Assembly: GCA_031374735.1 (NCBI GenBank)
Contig: JANMGQ010000010.1
Location: forward strand, 1 to 64,000
Length of the DNA stretch: 64,000 nt
Direction of reading: 5' to 3'
From: JABFRJ01 sp031374735
Lineage (GTDB): Bacteria > Pseudomonadota > Alphaproteobacteria > Rhizobiales > Hyphomicrobiaceae
Below the pieces are notes generated by a model. It saw only the letters and a list, made by a program, of their open reading frames with translations, was not told where the DNA came from and did not search any database. The translations under genes and the position numbers were made by a program. Shown here piece after piece: positions 16,939-28,054 of the stretch. The number at the start of each line of letters is the position of its first letter. Position 1 is the stretch's first letter.

Positions 16939-18084
16939 TCACCCCTGCTTATCGCTGAAAAAGCTCGCCACCTTCGAGAAGAAGCCGTGGCTGTCGGGGC
17001 TGTTGTCTTTGTGCGACGCCTTCTCGAACTCTTCCAGCAGCTGGCGCTGGCGAGCCGACAGGTTCTTCGGCGTCTCGACTTCCACCTGGATGTACATGTC
17101 GCCGAACACCTTCGAGCGCAGCACGGGCATGCCCTTGCCCTTGAGGCGGAATTGCTTGCCGGCTTCGCAGCCTTCGGGAACTTTCAGCCGCGTCTTGCCG
17201 CCATCGACGGTCGGCACGTCGATCTGGCCGCCGAGGGCAGCTGTGGTCATGGGAATGGGCACACGGCAGAAAATGTTGGCGCCATCGCGCTGGAACACGT
17301 CGTGTGGTTTGACCGAGAGGAAAATGTAGAGGTCGCCGGCGGGGCCGCCACGCAGTCCGGCTTCGCCCTGGCCGGCCAGGCGGATGCGCGTGCCGTCCTC
17401 GACGCCGGCTGGGATGGGGGTCGACAGAGTGACCTCCTTCATGGTCCGGCCCGAGCCGGTGCACGACCCGCAGGGATCAGTGATCATCTCACCGCGGCCC
17501 TGGCAGGAGGGACATGGCCGCTCGATGGTGAAGAAGCCCTGGCTGGCGCGGACTTTGCCCTGGCCGCCGCACATGGCGCACGTGGACGGCTGCGTGCCCG
17601 GCTTGGCGCCGTTGCCCTTGCAGGTTTCACAGGCGACCGAAGTCGGCACGCGGATCTGTGCCGTCTTGCCGTTGAACGCCTCTTCGAGGCTGATTTCCAT
17701 GTTGTAGCGCAGGTCAGCGCCACGCTCGCGGCCGTCTCTTGACCTGCCGCCGCGTCGCCCGCCCATGAATTCGCCGAACAGGTCGTCGAAGATGTCGGAC
17801 ATGGACGAGGCAAAGTCTGGTCCAAACCCGCCGGGGCCACCTGGTCCGCCGCGACCGCCCTCGAAGGCCGCATGGCCGAACTGGTCGTAGGCCGCGCGCT
17901 TCTGCGGGTCCTTCAGGACTTCATAGGCCTCGGCCAACTCCTTGAACTTTTGTTCGGAGGCCTTGTCGCCGGGGTTCTTGTCGGGGTGATGCTCCTTGGC
18001 AAGCTTGCGAAAGGCGGACTTGAGGTCCGCCTCGCCCGCACCGCGGGAGACGCCGAGCGTCTCGTAGTAGTCGCGTTTCGCCAT
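16939..18084 (-). CDS. dnaJ: molecular chaperone DnaJ
   Basis: A 381-residue Hsp40 co-chaperone of DnaK. The J domain (1-70) carries the HPD triad at 33-35; a Gly/Phe-rich stretch with GGPGGPGGFG follows. Four zinc-binding repeats are visible: CETCKGNG, CAMCGGQG, CPSCQGRG and CGSCTGSG. The C-terminal substrate-binding domains end with FFSDKQG. It should stimulate DnaK ATPase and deliver unfolded proteins. The start is set by MAKRDYYETLG. It lies downstream of dnaK on the same strand, but a gene for a secreted protein intervenes, so it may not be cotranscribed. Confidence 0.97.
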   Translation of the reverse strand: MAKRDYYETLGVSRGAGEADLKSAFRKLAKEHHPDKNPGDKASEQKFKELAEAYEVLKDPQKRAAYDQFGHAAFEGGRGGPGGPGGFGPDFASSMSDIFDDLFGEFMGGRRGGRSRDGRERGADLRYNMEISLEEAFNGKTAQIRVPTSVACETCKGNGAKPGTQPSTCAMCGGQGKVRASQGFFTIERPCPSCQGRGEMITDPCGSCTGSGRTMKEVTLSTPIPAGVEDGTRIRLAGQGEAGLRGGPAGDLYIFLSVKPHDVFQRDGANIFCRVPIPMTTAALGGQIDVPTVDGGKTRLKVPEGCEAGKQFRLKGKGMPVLRSKVFGDMYIQVEVETPKNLSARQRQLLEEFEKASHKDNSPDSHGFFSKVASFFSDKQG

Positions 18085-18268
18085 CGTGGTCACTCGTTTG
18101 CGTGCCGGAGGGTGTTCCGGTCCATCGGAACGACCGCAAAAGACGCTGGCCGCAGAGGGTATGTGTGCGAAATGTCGCTTGCAGCCCTGTAATTCAAGGC
18201 CTGATGCCACGGCCAGGGCATAAGTGACGCCGAGACGACACAGTTTTGCACGTGTGCACCCACCAAAT

Positions 18269-18787
18269 TCATCGCTCGCTCTCCCGGCAACGCTTGCCGT
18301 CGATCAGACAGGAACCGCCGATTTGGCGCACGCTGGGTTCTGTGCGCTCAAGCAGTTCGCAACGCTGCATGTGGGCCGCAAATTGGTCGGTGAGATCAGG
18401 CGGGACGGCATCGATGAGGTTCGGTCGGATGCGGGGCTTCAGGCGACCATCAGACAGACCGACAATAGCCTGACGCAAGGTTAGCCCGGCCATGTGGCAG
18501 GGCCCGATGGCGCCGGGCTTGGCCAGATTGCGCGCGCGATCGATGGAGGGGGCGGCAGACAGGGCCTGCGCGTAGGTGCGCCGGATATCAGTCGACAGAC
18601 GACGCAGCTTCGCCAAGTCCTGCCGCCGAAGCGCGTCCGCCGCGTCGCGCTCAAGCGCAAGCGTGCGATCAAGCGATCTCAGGTCGGCGAGATCACGTTC
18701 GGCAAGTTCGGCAGCGGCCGGAGGACACATCGCACACAGACCCGCGAGAGCCACGGCGGCGAGCCATTGTGTGTACCGAGCCCCCAA
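18269..18787 (-). CDS. hypothetical secreted protein
   Basis: A 172-residue protein with a likely signal peptide (WLAAVALAGLCAMCPPAAA, about 8-26), then a charged helical region (AERDLADLRSLDRTLALERD) and four later Cys residues (in GPCHMAG, MQRCELL, GGSCLIDG and GKRCRE), which could form disulfides in the periplasm. It lies between dnaK and dnaJ, same strand. I recognise no named family. The composition and codon use match the neighbours, so it looks real. Confidence 0.65.
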   Translation of the reverse strand: MGARYTQWLAAVALAGLCAMCPPAAAELAERDLADLRSLDRTLALERDAADALRRQDLAKLRRLSTDIRRTYAQALSAAPSIDRARNLAKPGAIGPCHMAGLTLRQAIVGLSDGRLKPRIRPNLIDAVPPDLTDQFAAHMQRCELLERTEPSVRQIGGSCLIDGKRCRESER

Positions 18788-18844
18788 CGCACCACCTCAC
18801 GTCAACCAGACGGCGGCATCGAACATCGACGCCGCCACGCACGA

Positions 18845-20788
<1,944 letters not shown>

Positions 20789-21070
20789 AACTTCAAGTCC
20801 TTCATGTTGCGGCGAACCGCTCGTCGGTCAGGTGGGTCAGGGAACGGTGGTGGACACGGGTCAGGTGGTCACCGACCATTGCGCAAAAGCCGAGGCGGCC
20901 AAGATAGCCGCCTAAACCCCTGCGTCCCCGGAAGTCCAGACCCGCTTTTGGCGTCTGGGTCCTTCGTCTCCGTGTGATGCTCAGCCAGGCTCGGATTGGA
21001 TCCGAGCGAAAGGTTGAACACCACCCGGGGCCGACGTGCTTGGTCCCCTGGGATCAGTCGATGTTGGCGG
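20789..21070 (-). other. long untranslated leader of dnaK
   Basis: No gene is supported in this 280-base stretch. It contains several inverted repeats on the dnaK sense strand, for example ctcggat (20990-20996) with atccgag (21000-21006). If transcription starts near 21064 all of it is 5' UTR. Whether it has a regulatory role cannot be told from the sequence. Confidence 0.45.
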
Positions 21071-21101
21071 GTATATAGGGGGGGCATTTTCGCCCTGCAA
21101 C
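21071..21101 (-). promoter_or_regulatory. candidate heat-shock (sigma-32) promoter of dnaK
   Basis: On the minus strand the -10-like box CCTATATAC (21071-21079) is preceded at 17 bases by a GTTGC -35-like element (21097-21101). The -10 matches the CYTATNTNNG form of alphaproteobacterial sigma-32 promoters; the -35 departs from CTTG. Position upstream of dnaK supports it. Confidence 0.5.
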
Positions 21102-21190
21102 GGGCGAGCACGACAGATCGTATCGCTTCTGCACGTAAATGTCGGATTGCCGCAGGTTAAACGGGCTAGCGTCAGCCTTAACGGACTGCC

Positions 21191-22330
21191 TCATTGCCCC
21201 GTCACCCGCAAAATCCGCCCCTCAGGGTGGTCCGTCAGGAGATAGAGCGCGCCGTCCGGCCCCTGGCGCACATCTCGTATACGTTCCCCTTCGGTGGCGA
21301 GCAGCTTTTCCTCGGCAACGACCGCTTCGCCATCGAGCACCAGCCGCGCGAGATGCTGCCCGGCGAGCGCCCCGACGAACAGGTTGCCTTTCCATTTCGG
21401 CATCAGGTCGCCCGTGTAGAACGCCATACCCGAAGGCGCGATGGACGGGTCCCAATAGTAGATCGGCTGTTCGTAGCCGGCTTTGGCGGTTCCTTCACCG
21501 ATCTTGGCACCCGAGTAGTCGCGGCCGTAGGTGATCACGGGCCAACCGTAATTCTTGCCGGACTCGGGGATGTTGATCTCATCGCCGCCGCGCGCGCCGT
21601 GCTCAACGGTCCACAGTTTGCCGGTCACGGGGTGGATGGCAGCCGACTGCATGTTGCGATGGCCGTAACTCCAGATCTCTGGCTGGATGTCCTTGCCGGC
21701 TGGTACGGGATTGCCCTTCGCCATGCCGCCGTTCGGGTCGATGCGCACGACCTTGCCATAGTGCGTGGTCAGATCCTGGGCCCGGTCGCGCTGATAGCGC
21801 TCACCAAGCGCGACAAACAGGTTGCCGTCGCGGGCCATGGCGATGCGCGAGCCGAAATGCAGCCCGCCGCTCGTCTGGGGTTGCTGGCGGAAAATGATGC
21901 GCACATCTTCAAGGCTGCCGCTGCTTCCCGTTATCGCAAGCTTGGCGCGGCCAACGCTCGTTGCCGCAGTGCCAGCACCGCGGGGTTCGGCGAATGTGAA
22001 ATACATGGTTCCGGTAGACGCAAACGCCGGATCAACAGCCACATCAAGCAATCCACCCTGGCCGGAGGCGAATACGGCGGGAACATTGGCGATCGGGTCA
22101 GAGATCTTGCCGTCGCGCGTGACAAGGCGTAACCGCCCCGGCCGCTCGGTCACCAGCATGCGCCCATCAGGCAAAAACTGCAGGCCCCAGGGATGCACGA
22201 GACCCTTGGCGACAGTCTCGACCTTTACGACAGACTTCTCTCGTGGTTCAGGGGCGCGCGTTTGCTGGGCGTGGGCTCCTGAACAGAGTACCGTGCCGAA
22301 GATCGAAAAGACGATGCTTAGCTTGCGCAT
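21191..22330 (-). CDS. PQQ-dependent sugar (glucose/sorbosone-type) dehydrogenase
   Basis: A 379-residue exported six-bladed beta-propeller of the GSDH family, similar to YliI/Asd. Residues 1-21 form a signal peptide. Characteristic blocks are GLVHPWGLQFLPDGRMLVTERPGRL, GEGGLLDVAVDP-like (here GQGGLLDVAVDPAF), LHFGSRIAMARDGNLFVALGER and WSYGHRNMQSAAIHP, which line the PQQ and Ca sites. It oxidises an aldose in the periplasm with a quinone cofactor. The ATG at 22330 has GAGGTG before it. It is a single gene upstream of dnaK's promoter. Confidence 0.9.
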   Translation of the reverse strand: MRKLSIVFSIFGTVLCSGAHAQQTRAPEPREKSVVKVETVAKGLVHPWGLQFLPDGRMLVTERPGRLRLVTRDGKISDPIANVPAVFASGQGGLLDVAVDPAFASTGTMYFTFAEPRGAGTAATSVGRAKLAITGSSGSLEDVRIIFRQQPQTSGGLHFGSRIAMARDGNLFVALGERYQRDRAQDLTTHYGKVVRIDPNGGMAKGNPVPAGKDIQPEIWSYGHRNMQSAAIHPVTGKLWTVEHGARGGDEINIPESGKNYGWPVITYGRDYSGAKIGEGTAKAGYEQPIYYWDPSIAPSGMAFYTGDLMPKWKGNLFVGALAGQHLARLVLDGEAVVAEEKLLATEGERIRDVRQGPDGALYLLTDHPEGRILRVTGQ

Positions 22331-22441
22331 TGTCGCACCTCGTGTCGTGGCCGCACGGCCAACCACCTGTGTCCCGACATGGTCTCAGCCGAATGCGCTG
22401 TGCAAGGGGCATACGAGGATTTGAACGAGAAAGGCCCGGCC

Positions 22442-22663
22442 ATGCGTGTGCTCGTGACGACGACCGATCCGGTGCTTTTAAGCTACGTCGAGACGCTGCT
22501 GACCGACGCTGAAATCGGCCACTTCGTTGCTGACCGGCACGTGAGCAGCGTCGAAGCCTGGACGACGGCTTTTCCCGTGCGTGTGCTGATTTCGGACGAT
22601 GATTTCGACGCCGCCGTCGGCGTTCTCAGCGACGCTGGCCTCGCCGATGCACTCGCCTCCTGA
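22442..22663 (+). CDS. DUF2007 family protein
   Basis: A 73-residue protein of the putative prokaryotic signal-transducing DUF2007 family. MRVLVTTTDPVLLSYVETLL forms the first strand and helix; the later VRVLISDDDFDAAVGVL completes the small ferredoxin-like fold. The start at 22442 gives the family's normal length. No function is known; such genes are often found next to a tRNA or RNA modification gene in alphaproteobacteria, but not here. Confidence 0.8.
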   Translation: MRVLVTTTDPVLLSYVETLLTDAEIGHFVADRHVSSVEAWTTAFPVRVLISDDDFDAAVGVLSDAGLADALAS

Positions 22664-22743
22664 GGCTGCCGGCCGCAGGGCTCCGTTGCAGGCCGAGCGC
22701 TTCGCGCAAAGGGCAACGCAGCCTATGATTTGGGCAGAGGACC

Positions 22744-23691
22744 ATGCCGATGTCAGCCAATACGCCTACAGCGCCGCCAGCAACATCCGCGCTCACGTCG
22801 GCTGCGCCATCGCGTGCGGTTTGGCTCGCGCCGCTGTTTCTGTCGCTCTCGGCCTTGAGCTGGGCTGGCAACCACGTTGTTGCGCGCTCGATCGCCGGCG
22901 AAGTTCCGCCTGCGACGGTCAATATGTTGCGCTGGCTCGTGGTTGTGGTGCTGGTGGGCGTCTTTGCCCACAGCAGCATCCGCCGCGATTGGGCACTCAT
23001 GCGGCGGCATTGGCTGACCCTGGCGGCGCTCGGCGTCACCGGCGGCGGCATCTTCGGCACGCTGCAATACGTCGGCCTCCAGTACACGACTGTGATCAAC
23101 ATGGGCGTGCTCAACTCGGTTGCGCCAGCCATGCTTGCCCTTGCGGGTTTCGTTGCCTTTCGCGATGCGCTGCGGCCCTTACAGGTGTTTGGCATCGCCG
23201 TGTCACTGGCAGGCGTGATCGCCATCGCATCGCGGCTTGATCTGCATGTGCTGCGCCATATGGAGTTCAATCGGGGCGATCTGATCATCTTCGCCAACAT
23301 GGCGTTGTTTGCAGGTTACTCGGCCTTTCTGCGCAAGCGCCCGCCCATCGCTCTTGGCAGCTTTCTGTTCGCGCTCGCCATTGCCGCCGCCGCGGCCAAT
23401 ATCCCATGGGCCATTTATGAGCACATCAGCGGCTCCGTTTTCGTGCCATCGCCCAAGAGCTTGGGCGCGGTGGCCTATGCCGCCATTTTCACATCTATCG
23501 TCGCTTATGTCTGCTGGTCGCGTGGCGTTGAAGCCATCGGCCCTGGCCGTGCTGGCGTGTTCCTGCACTTGATACCGGTGTTCAATTTCGGCTTCGGCAT
23601 GGCGCTGCTCAACGAGCCTGTGCGCCTGTATCATGGCGTCGGCTTGGCACTGATCCTGGTCGGGGTCTGGCTGACGACCCGGGGACGATGA
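22744..23691 (+). CDS. EamA/DMT-family transporter
   Basis: A 315-residue membrane protein with ten likely helices in two EamA repeats of the drug/metabolite transporter superfamily. The first repeat starts LFLSLSALSWAGNHVVARSI, with the conserved WAGN region; the second ends with PVFNFGFGMALLNEPVRLYHGVGLALILVGVWL, typical of the family. It probably exports a metabolite or amino acid; substrate not predictable. ATGs at 22744 and 22750 are both possible. Confidence 0.9.
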   Translation: MPMSANTPTAPPATSALTSAAPSRAVWLAPLFLSLSALSWAGNHVVARSIAGEVPPATVNMLRWLVVVVLVGVFAHSSIRRDWALMRRHWLTLAALGVTGGGIFGTLQYVGLQYTTVINMGVLNSVAPAMLALAGFVAFRDALRPLQVFGIAVSLAGVIAIASRLDLHVLRHMEFNRGDLIIFANMALFAGYSAFLRKRPPIALGSFLFALAIAAAAANIPWAIYEHISGSVFVPSPKSLGAVAYAAIFTSIVAYVCWSRGVEAIGPGRAGVFLHLIPVFNFGFGMALLNEPVRLYHGVGLALILVGVWLTTRGR

Positions 23692-23811
23692 GAACGGCAA
23701 GATCAGCGCGGCCACCGCCCGCTCATTGAAAGTCTCGAACAAGGACCGGCGTTCCATCGCAATAGGAGGGCAGCATCGCCACATCCTGTTTATCGCAAGA
23801 AGGAGATGATC

Positions 23812-24156
23812 ATGAGCCTCCCGTGCCCGTCCTGCAAAGTCGATCTCGTCATGAGCGACCGCCATGGCGTCGAGATCGACTACTGCCCGAAGTGCCGCGG
23901 CGTTTGGTTGGACCGCGGCGAACTCGACAAGATCATAGAGCGGGCTGACGGTGGGCCTCGCGACGGCGCGCAACAGGCGGCGCCGCCACAAGCGGGCATG
24001 CTCAACCAAGGCCTGTTCGGTGGCCCGCCGCCCCGCCGCGATGCGCCGCCGCCAGACCAACATCGCGATCAGCGACGTTACGATGACGACGATGACCACT
24101 CCCGCGGCCACAAGCACGGCAAGCGCAAAAACTGGCTATCCGAGATCTTCGACTAA
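23812..24156 (+). CDS. zinc-ribbon (zf-TFIIB) protein
   Basis: A 114-residue protein with the TFIIB-like zinc ribbon LPCPSCKVDLVM ... IDYCPKCRGVWLDRGELDKI at 3-43, where CPSC and CPKC bind zinc and GVWLDRGEL is the family signature. The rest is a disordered Pro/Asp/His-rich stretch with a basic end GKRKNWLSEIFD. The second of two adjacent ATGs (23812) was chosen because AAGGAG lies six bases upstream of it. Function unknown; a nucleic-acid or protein-contact role is usual for such ribbons. Confidence 0.85.
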   Translation: MSLPCPSCKVDLVMSDRHGVEIDYCPKCRGVWLDRGELDKIIERADGGPRDGAQQAAPPQAGMLNQGLFGGPPPRRDAPPPDQHRDQRRYDDDDDHSRGHKHGKRKNWLSEIFD

Positions 24157-24179
24157 CGACGCTGCTACGGACGACGTGG

Positions 24180-24905
24180 CTACGGCGCGACCGACAGGCC
24201 GCGCACATGATGCTTGGTGATGAGGCTGCCAACGAAGCTTGACCGTTTCGCATCGGCGACAAAGGCCTCAAGCCAAGCTGCAGCTTCCGGGTTTTTCCGC
24301 GACGTGCCAACGGCCTGCTGCACTGCGGAGAATTGACCATCCAGAATACGCGCGCCAGGCATCGCCTGCACGTCCGTGATGAGGCGCGGCTCCAGCCCGG
24401 CGAGCACATCGAGCCGCTCGTCACGGAAGCGCGTGAAACTGTCCGCTATGGTCTCAGACAGCACGAGCGTTGCATGCTTGATGTTGCGCTCGAGCCAGAG
24501 GCCGTAGGCTGTGCGGGCCGTCACCGAAATGCGCACCCCCGGCCGATCCACGTCGCTGACGGCTCCGATCGTCGAGCCCGGCGGCACCATGTAGGTCGAC
24601 CGAATCTCGACGTAGGCATTGCTAAACGCGATCTTTTCAGCGCGCTGCGGTTCGGCGCCGATCAGCCCGATGTCCCACGTATCCGTGTCGACCTTGTCGG
24701 CAAGCGGTCCTGGCTGTGGGAAAGTCACATAGGATACTGGCACAGCCAAGCGCCGCGCAATCTCGGCCGCCATGTCAGGCGCTATCCCGACGGGATCACC
24801 ATTGGTCGCCTTGCCGGTGACGAGCAGAAAGTTGGACAGATTGATGCCGGCACGCAGCGTGCCCGTGGGTGCGAGTTGACGGCGAACAGGTGCGATATCG
24901 GACAT
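24180..24905 (-). CDS. family 3 solute-binding-like protein without signal peptide
   Basis: A 241-residue protein with the SBP_bac_3 fold used by amino-acid importers and cyclohexadienyl dehydratases: LRAGINLSNFLLVTG, then GIAPDMAAEIARRLAVPVSYV, and DVLAGLEPRLITDV in the hinge region. No signal peptide is seen from the chosen start at 24905, which has GAGG six bases upstream; the frame extends 25 codons further but that part is not a signal peptide either. It might be cytoplasmic, or the start may be wrong. No transporter genes are adjacent. Confidence 0.75.
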   Translation of the reverse strand: MSDIAPVRRQLAPTGTLRAGINLSNFLLVTGKATNGDPVGIAPDMAAEIARRLAVPVSYVTFPQPGPLADKVDTDTWDIGLIGAEPQRAEKIAFSNAYVEIRSTYMVPPGSTIGAVSDVDRPGVRISVTARTAYGLWLERNIKHATLVLSETIADSFTRFRDERLDVLAGLEPRLITDVQAMPGARILDGQFSAVQQAVGTSRKNPEAAAWLEAFVADAKRSSFVGSLITKHHVRGLSVAP

Positions 24906-25088
24906 GACGACCTCGGTTGCGAGCAGCACCGTAAGGCCATCGGGGGGCAAGGGCAATTCCGGCGCTGAGACAAACGTCACTCAGCGACCGAGGCGACACG
25001 CCCTTCTTCGACTCTTCAAACGCACGCGGACGCCGGACCGAGGGTGGCCGGGACGAGCCCGGCCATAGTCGTGAGGGTGGCTTTTGCT

Positions 25089-27329
25089 CTACGCCCGGAG
25101 CTTCACGTTCTTGAGCGGCAGCGAGCGAACAGGCTTGCCTGTCGCCGCGAAGATCGCGTTGATGACGGCTGGGCCGGCGACCATGATCGTCGGCTCGCCG
25201 ACGCCGCCCCAAAAGCCGCCGGACGGAACCGTCACCGTCTCGACCTTGGGGAAATCGGCCATGCGCAGGATGTCGTAGGTGTCGAGGTTTTCTTCCACGA
25301 CCGCGCCGTTCTTGATTGTGATTTCCTCAAGCAGCGTCGACGACAAGCCATAAGCGACCGAGCCGACCACCTGTGCTTCGACCTGATCCGGGTTGACCAC
25401 GTGGCCGGAGTCCGTGCCCATCACGAGGCGATGGATTTTCACCTTGCCGCGATCGTTGACCGAGACTTCGGCGGCCGCCGCAACATAGCTGCCGTAACCC
25501 ATCTGCTGGGCGATGCCACGGAAGGTGCCGGCGGCGGGCTTGGTCGTTTCCCAGCCGATCTTTGCAGCGACGGCGTTGAGCACGTCCAGGTGCTTCTTCG
25601 TGCGCGGGTCTTTACTCATGAGTTCGCGACGGAACACCAGCGGGTCCTTGCCGGCGGCCTTGGCCACTTCGTCCATGAAGCACTCGAGCCAGAACGTGTT
25701 CTGGTTGTTGTTTACACCGCGCCAGAAGCCCGGCGTCATGTGCGTGTTGCGCATGACGCAATCGATGTTGAGGTTCGGGATCGTGTAGCCGAACCCGCCT
25801 TCAGCCGCCCGCGGGCCGCCGATGTCGTTGAGGCCCTGGTACATGATGAAGTCGTTGCCGTTGTTCTGCGCCAGCACCTGCGGCAGCAGCGCTGCCGGGA
25901 TGGATTGCGCGGCAATGCGCATGGTGAGGCCGACGAGGTTGCCCTTATCATCGAGACCCGCTTGCAGCTTGGCTTGGCCCACGGGGCGGAAGTAGCCGCG
26001 GCGCATATCCTCTTCGCGCGAGTACAGCAGCTTCACCGGCACGCCCGGCATCTGCTTGGCGAGCAGCACGGCCTTGGTCACATAGTCCTGCGCGCCGCGC
26101 CGGCCGAAACCGCCACCGAGGTGCAGTTTATAGACTTCGCATTTCTCGGCAGGCAGTCCCGCGGCCTGTGCGCAGGCGCCGAGCGAGGCTTCGCCGTTCT
26201 GCGTCGGCACCCAGACTTCGCACTTGTCGGCGGTCCACTTGGCCGTGCAGTTCATCGGCTCCATGGTGACGTGGTGCGCCATGGGGGACGAGAAACTGGC
26301 CTCGACCTTTTTGGCCGCACCAGCGATGGCGCCAGCTGCGTCACCGACCTTGTTGGCGGAGAACACGTTCTCTGTGGTGTCGAGGCCGGTCTTTTGGAAC
26401 GCGGCGATGGAGGTGGTGTCGACCTTGAAGTTCGGCGAGTCCTCGTAGGTGATCTTGATCTCGCCGAGCGCCTTGTTGGCTTGCCACCACGTGTCAGCGA
26501 CAACGGCGACAGCTCCATCGCCGACGCGATAGATGCCCTTTACGCCCGGCATGGTCTTGGCTTTGGCGTCATCGACACTGGCGATCTTGGCACCGTGAAC
26601 AGGAGCGTCCTTGATCGATGCGTTGAGCAAGCCCGGCATCTTCAAGTCGATGCCGTAGACCTGTTTGCCCGTGAGTTTGTCCTTGGTGTCGAGGCGCTTC
26701 AGCGGCTTGCCCGCGATCTTCCAGTCCTTGGCGTCCTTCAGCTTCATCGTCTTCAGGTCGGGCACGGGCAACTTGGCTGCGGCGGAGGCAACCTTGCCAT
26801 AGGTGATGGATTTCTTCGACTTGGCGTGGGTGATGACGCCTTTGTCGGTGGTCAGTTCCTCAACGGGTACTTTCATCTCAGCGGCCGCTGCTTGGAGCAG
26901 CATCTGGCGGGCCGCAGCGCCGCCTTGGCGGACATAGTCATGCGAGCCGCGGATGCCACGCGAGCCGCCGGTCGACATGTCGCCCCACACGCGTTTGCGG
27001 GCGAGGTTCTGGCCGGGTGTCGGATATTCCCATTGGACCTTCGACCAGTCGGCATCGAGTTCCTCGGTGACAAGCTGTGCGAGGCCGGTCAGCGTGCCCT
27101 GGCCCATTTCCGAGCGCGCGATGCGCACGACGTAGGAGTTGTCGGGCTTGATGACGACCCAAGCGGCGACTTCGTCACCGGGCGTGCCGAGCACGCGCTG
27201 GGCAATGGCCTCGCCAATGCCCGTTTGCAGGCCAATAGCGAGACCGCCGCCAGCCGCGGCGCCGGTGATAAGCAAGTTGCGCCGTGAGAGTTTGGTTTTG
27301 GTCGAAGTGTCTGTCATGGTGTTCGTCAT
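25089..27329 (-). CDS. molybdopterin-binding subunit of a xanthine dehydrogenase-family hydroxylase (IorB-like)
   Basis: A 746-residue large subunit of a periplasmic molybdo-hydroxylase like isoquinoline 1-oxidoreductase or membrane aldehyde dehydrogenase. A twin-arginine signal (LSRRNLLITGAAAGGG, 14-29) sends it out folded with cofactor. HLGGGFGRRGAQDYV near 410 belongs to the molybdopterin site, and GVGEPTIMVAGPAV close to the C-terminus contains the catalytic Glu. It should act with the 2Fe-2S subunit encoded 69 bases upstream; no FAD subunit is present, so electrons probably go to a cytochrome. Substrate unknown. ATG at 27317 is an alternative start. Confidence 0.92.
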   Translation of the reverse strand: MTNTMTDTSTKTKLSRRNLLITGAAAGGGLAIGLQTGIGEAIAQRVLGTPGDEVAAWVVIKPDNSYVVRIARSEMGQGTLTGLAQLVTEELDADWSKVQWEYPTPGQNLARKRVWGDMSTGGSRGIRGSHDYVRQGGAAARQMLLQAAAAEMKVPVEELTTDKGVITHAKSKKSITYGKVASAAAKLPVPDLKTMKLKDAKDWKIAGKPLKRLDTKDKLTGKQVYGIDLKMPGLLNASIKDAPVHGAKIASVDDAKAKTMPGVKGIYRVGDGAVAVVADTWWQANKALGEIKITYEDSPNFKVDTTSIAAFQKTGLDTTENVFSANKVGDAAGAIAGAAKKVEASFSSPMAHHVTMEPMNCTAKWTADKCEVWVPTQNGEASLGACAQAAGLPAEKCEVYKLHLGGGFGRRGAQDYVTKAVLLAKQMPGVPVKLLYSREEDMRRGYFRPVGQAKLQAGLDDKGNLVGLTMRIAAQSIPAALLPQVLAQNNGNDFIMYQGLNDIGGPRAAEGGFGYTIPNLNIDCVMRNTHMTPGFWRGVNNNQNTFWLECFMDEVAKAAGKDPLVFRRELMSKDPRTKKHLDVLNAVAAKIGWETTKPAAGTFRGIAQQMGYGSYVAAAAEVSVNDRGKVKIHRLVMGTDSGHVVNPDQVEAQVVGSVAYGLSSTLLEEITIKNGAVVEENLDTYDILRMADFPKVETVTVPSGGFWGGVGEPTIMVAGPAVINAIFAATGKPVRSLPLKNVKLRA

Positions 27330-27398
27330 GGGCGATGGGTCCGTCGAAACAGAAAGGATATCAGAAGCTTGACGTTCAACTGGCGTTCAGTTGACGCG

Positions 27399-27869
27399 TT
27401 ACCCCTTCTTCGCCGGCGTGCCGCCGGTGGCGGCCAATTTGATGCCGGCGCGGATGCGCTGATACGTGCCGCAGCGGCAGATATTGGTCATGGCCTCGTC
27501 GATGTCGGAATCGGTTGGCTTTGGCTTTTTCTTGAGGAGTGCCGCTGCCGCCATGATCTGGCCGGTCTGGCAATAGCCGCACTGGGCGACTTCCAGTTCC
27601 AGCCAAGCCTTTTGCACGGGGTGCGAGCCGTTTGGTGACAAGCCTTCGATGGTGACGATCTTGTCGGTGGCTTTGACGTCCTTGACCTGGATCGAGCAGG
27701 AGCGTTGGACCTCGCCGTTGATGTGCACGGAGCACGCGCCACACTGGGCCACACCGCAGCCATACTTTGTGCCGGTCAGGCCGCCTTGCTCGCGAATGGC
27801 CCACAGCAGCGGCGTGTCGCCATCCACTTTCAGGTCGACGGTCTTGCCGTTGATGTTCAGCTTCGCCAT
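27399..27869 (-). CDS. (2Fe-2S)-binding subunit of the molybdo-hydroxylase (IorA-like)
   Basis: A 156-residue protein with the two-cluster arrangement of the xanthine dehydrogenase family. The plant-type cluster ligands are in GTKYGCGVAQCGACSVH and the later RSC; the second cluster is bound by QCGYCQTGQ and ICRCGTYQRI. It has no export signal of its own and is probably carried out with the Tat-directed large subunit. The start at 27869 is set by MAKLNINGKTVDL. It is upstream of and cotranscribed with the large subunit gene. Confidence 0.93.
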   Translation of the reverse strand: MAKLNINGKTVDLKVDGDTPLLWAIREQGGLTGTKYGCGVAQCGACSVHINGEVQRSCSIQVKDVKATDKIVTIEGLSPNGSHPVQKAWLELEVAQCGYCQTGQIMAAAALLKKKPKPTDSDIDEAMTNICRCGTYQRIRAGIKLAATGGTPAKKG

Positions 27870-28024
27870 GGCGTGTCTCTCCCTCGGCCCGCTTGGAGCC
27901 GTTATTGTCAACCGTCAGCTTCCAAGGAAGCGCGCCGCCGTTGCGAGCGCAAGGGGGCAAGCCTGCGGCGACTTCACGAAGACGTGAGGAGAGATCCATA
28001 CCGTTCACGCTGAGACATGGTCGC

Positions 28025-28053
28025 GCGCGCCACGACCGAGTGGTCTGGCGCGC
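28025..28053 (-). terminator. terminator-like hairpin after the glycosyltransferase gene
   Basis: 8-bp stem gcgcgcca (28025-28032) with tggcgcgc (28046-28053), one base beyond the stop codon of the minus-strand glycosyltransferase gene. There is no U run, so it may stabilise the 3' end rather than terminate by itself. Confidence 0.45.
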
Positions 28054-28054
28054 A

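Noticed and set aside
24906..25088. Possible small gene between the binding protein and molybdo-hydroxylase genes
   Set aside because: No frame with a ribosome binding site or coding-like composition beyond what the flanking genes explain.
25044..27287. Long open frame antisense to the molybdo-hydroxylase gene
   Set aside because: A result of high GC at third positions; the minus-strand frame has clear family motifs, the antisense frame has none.
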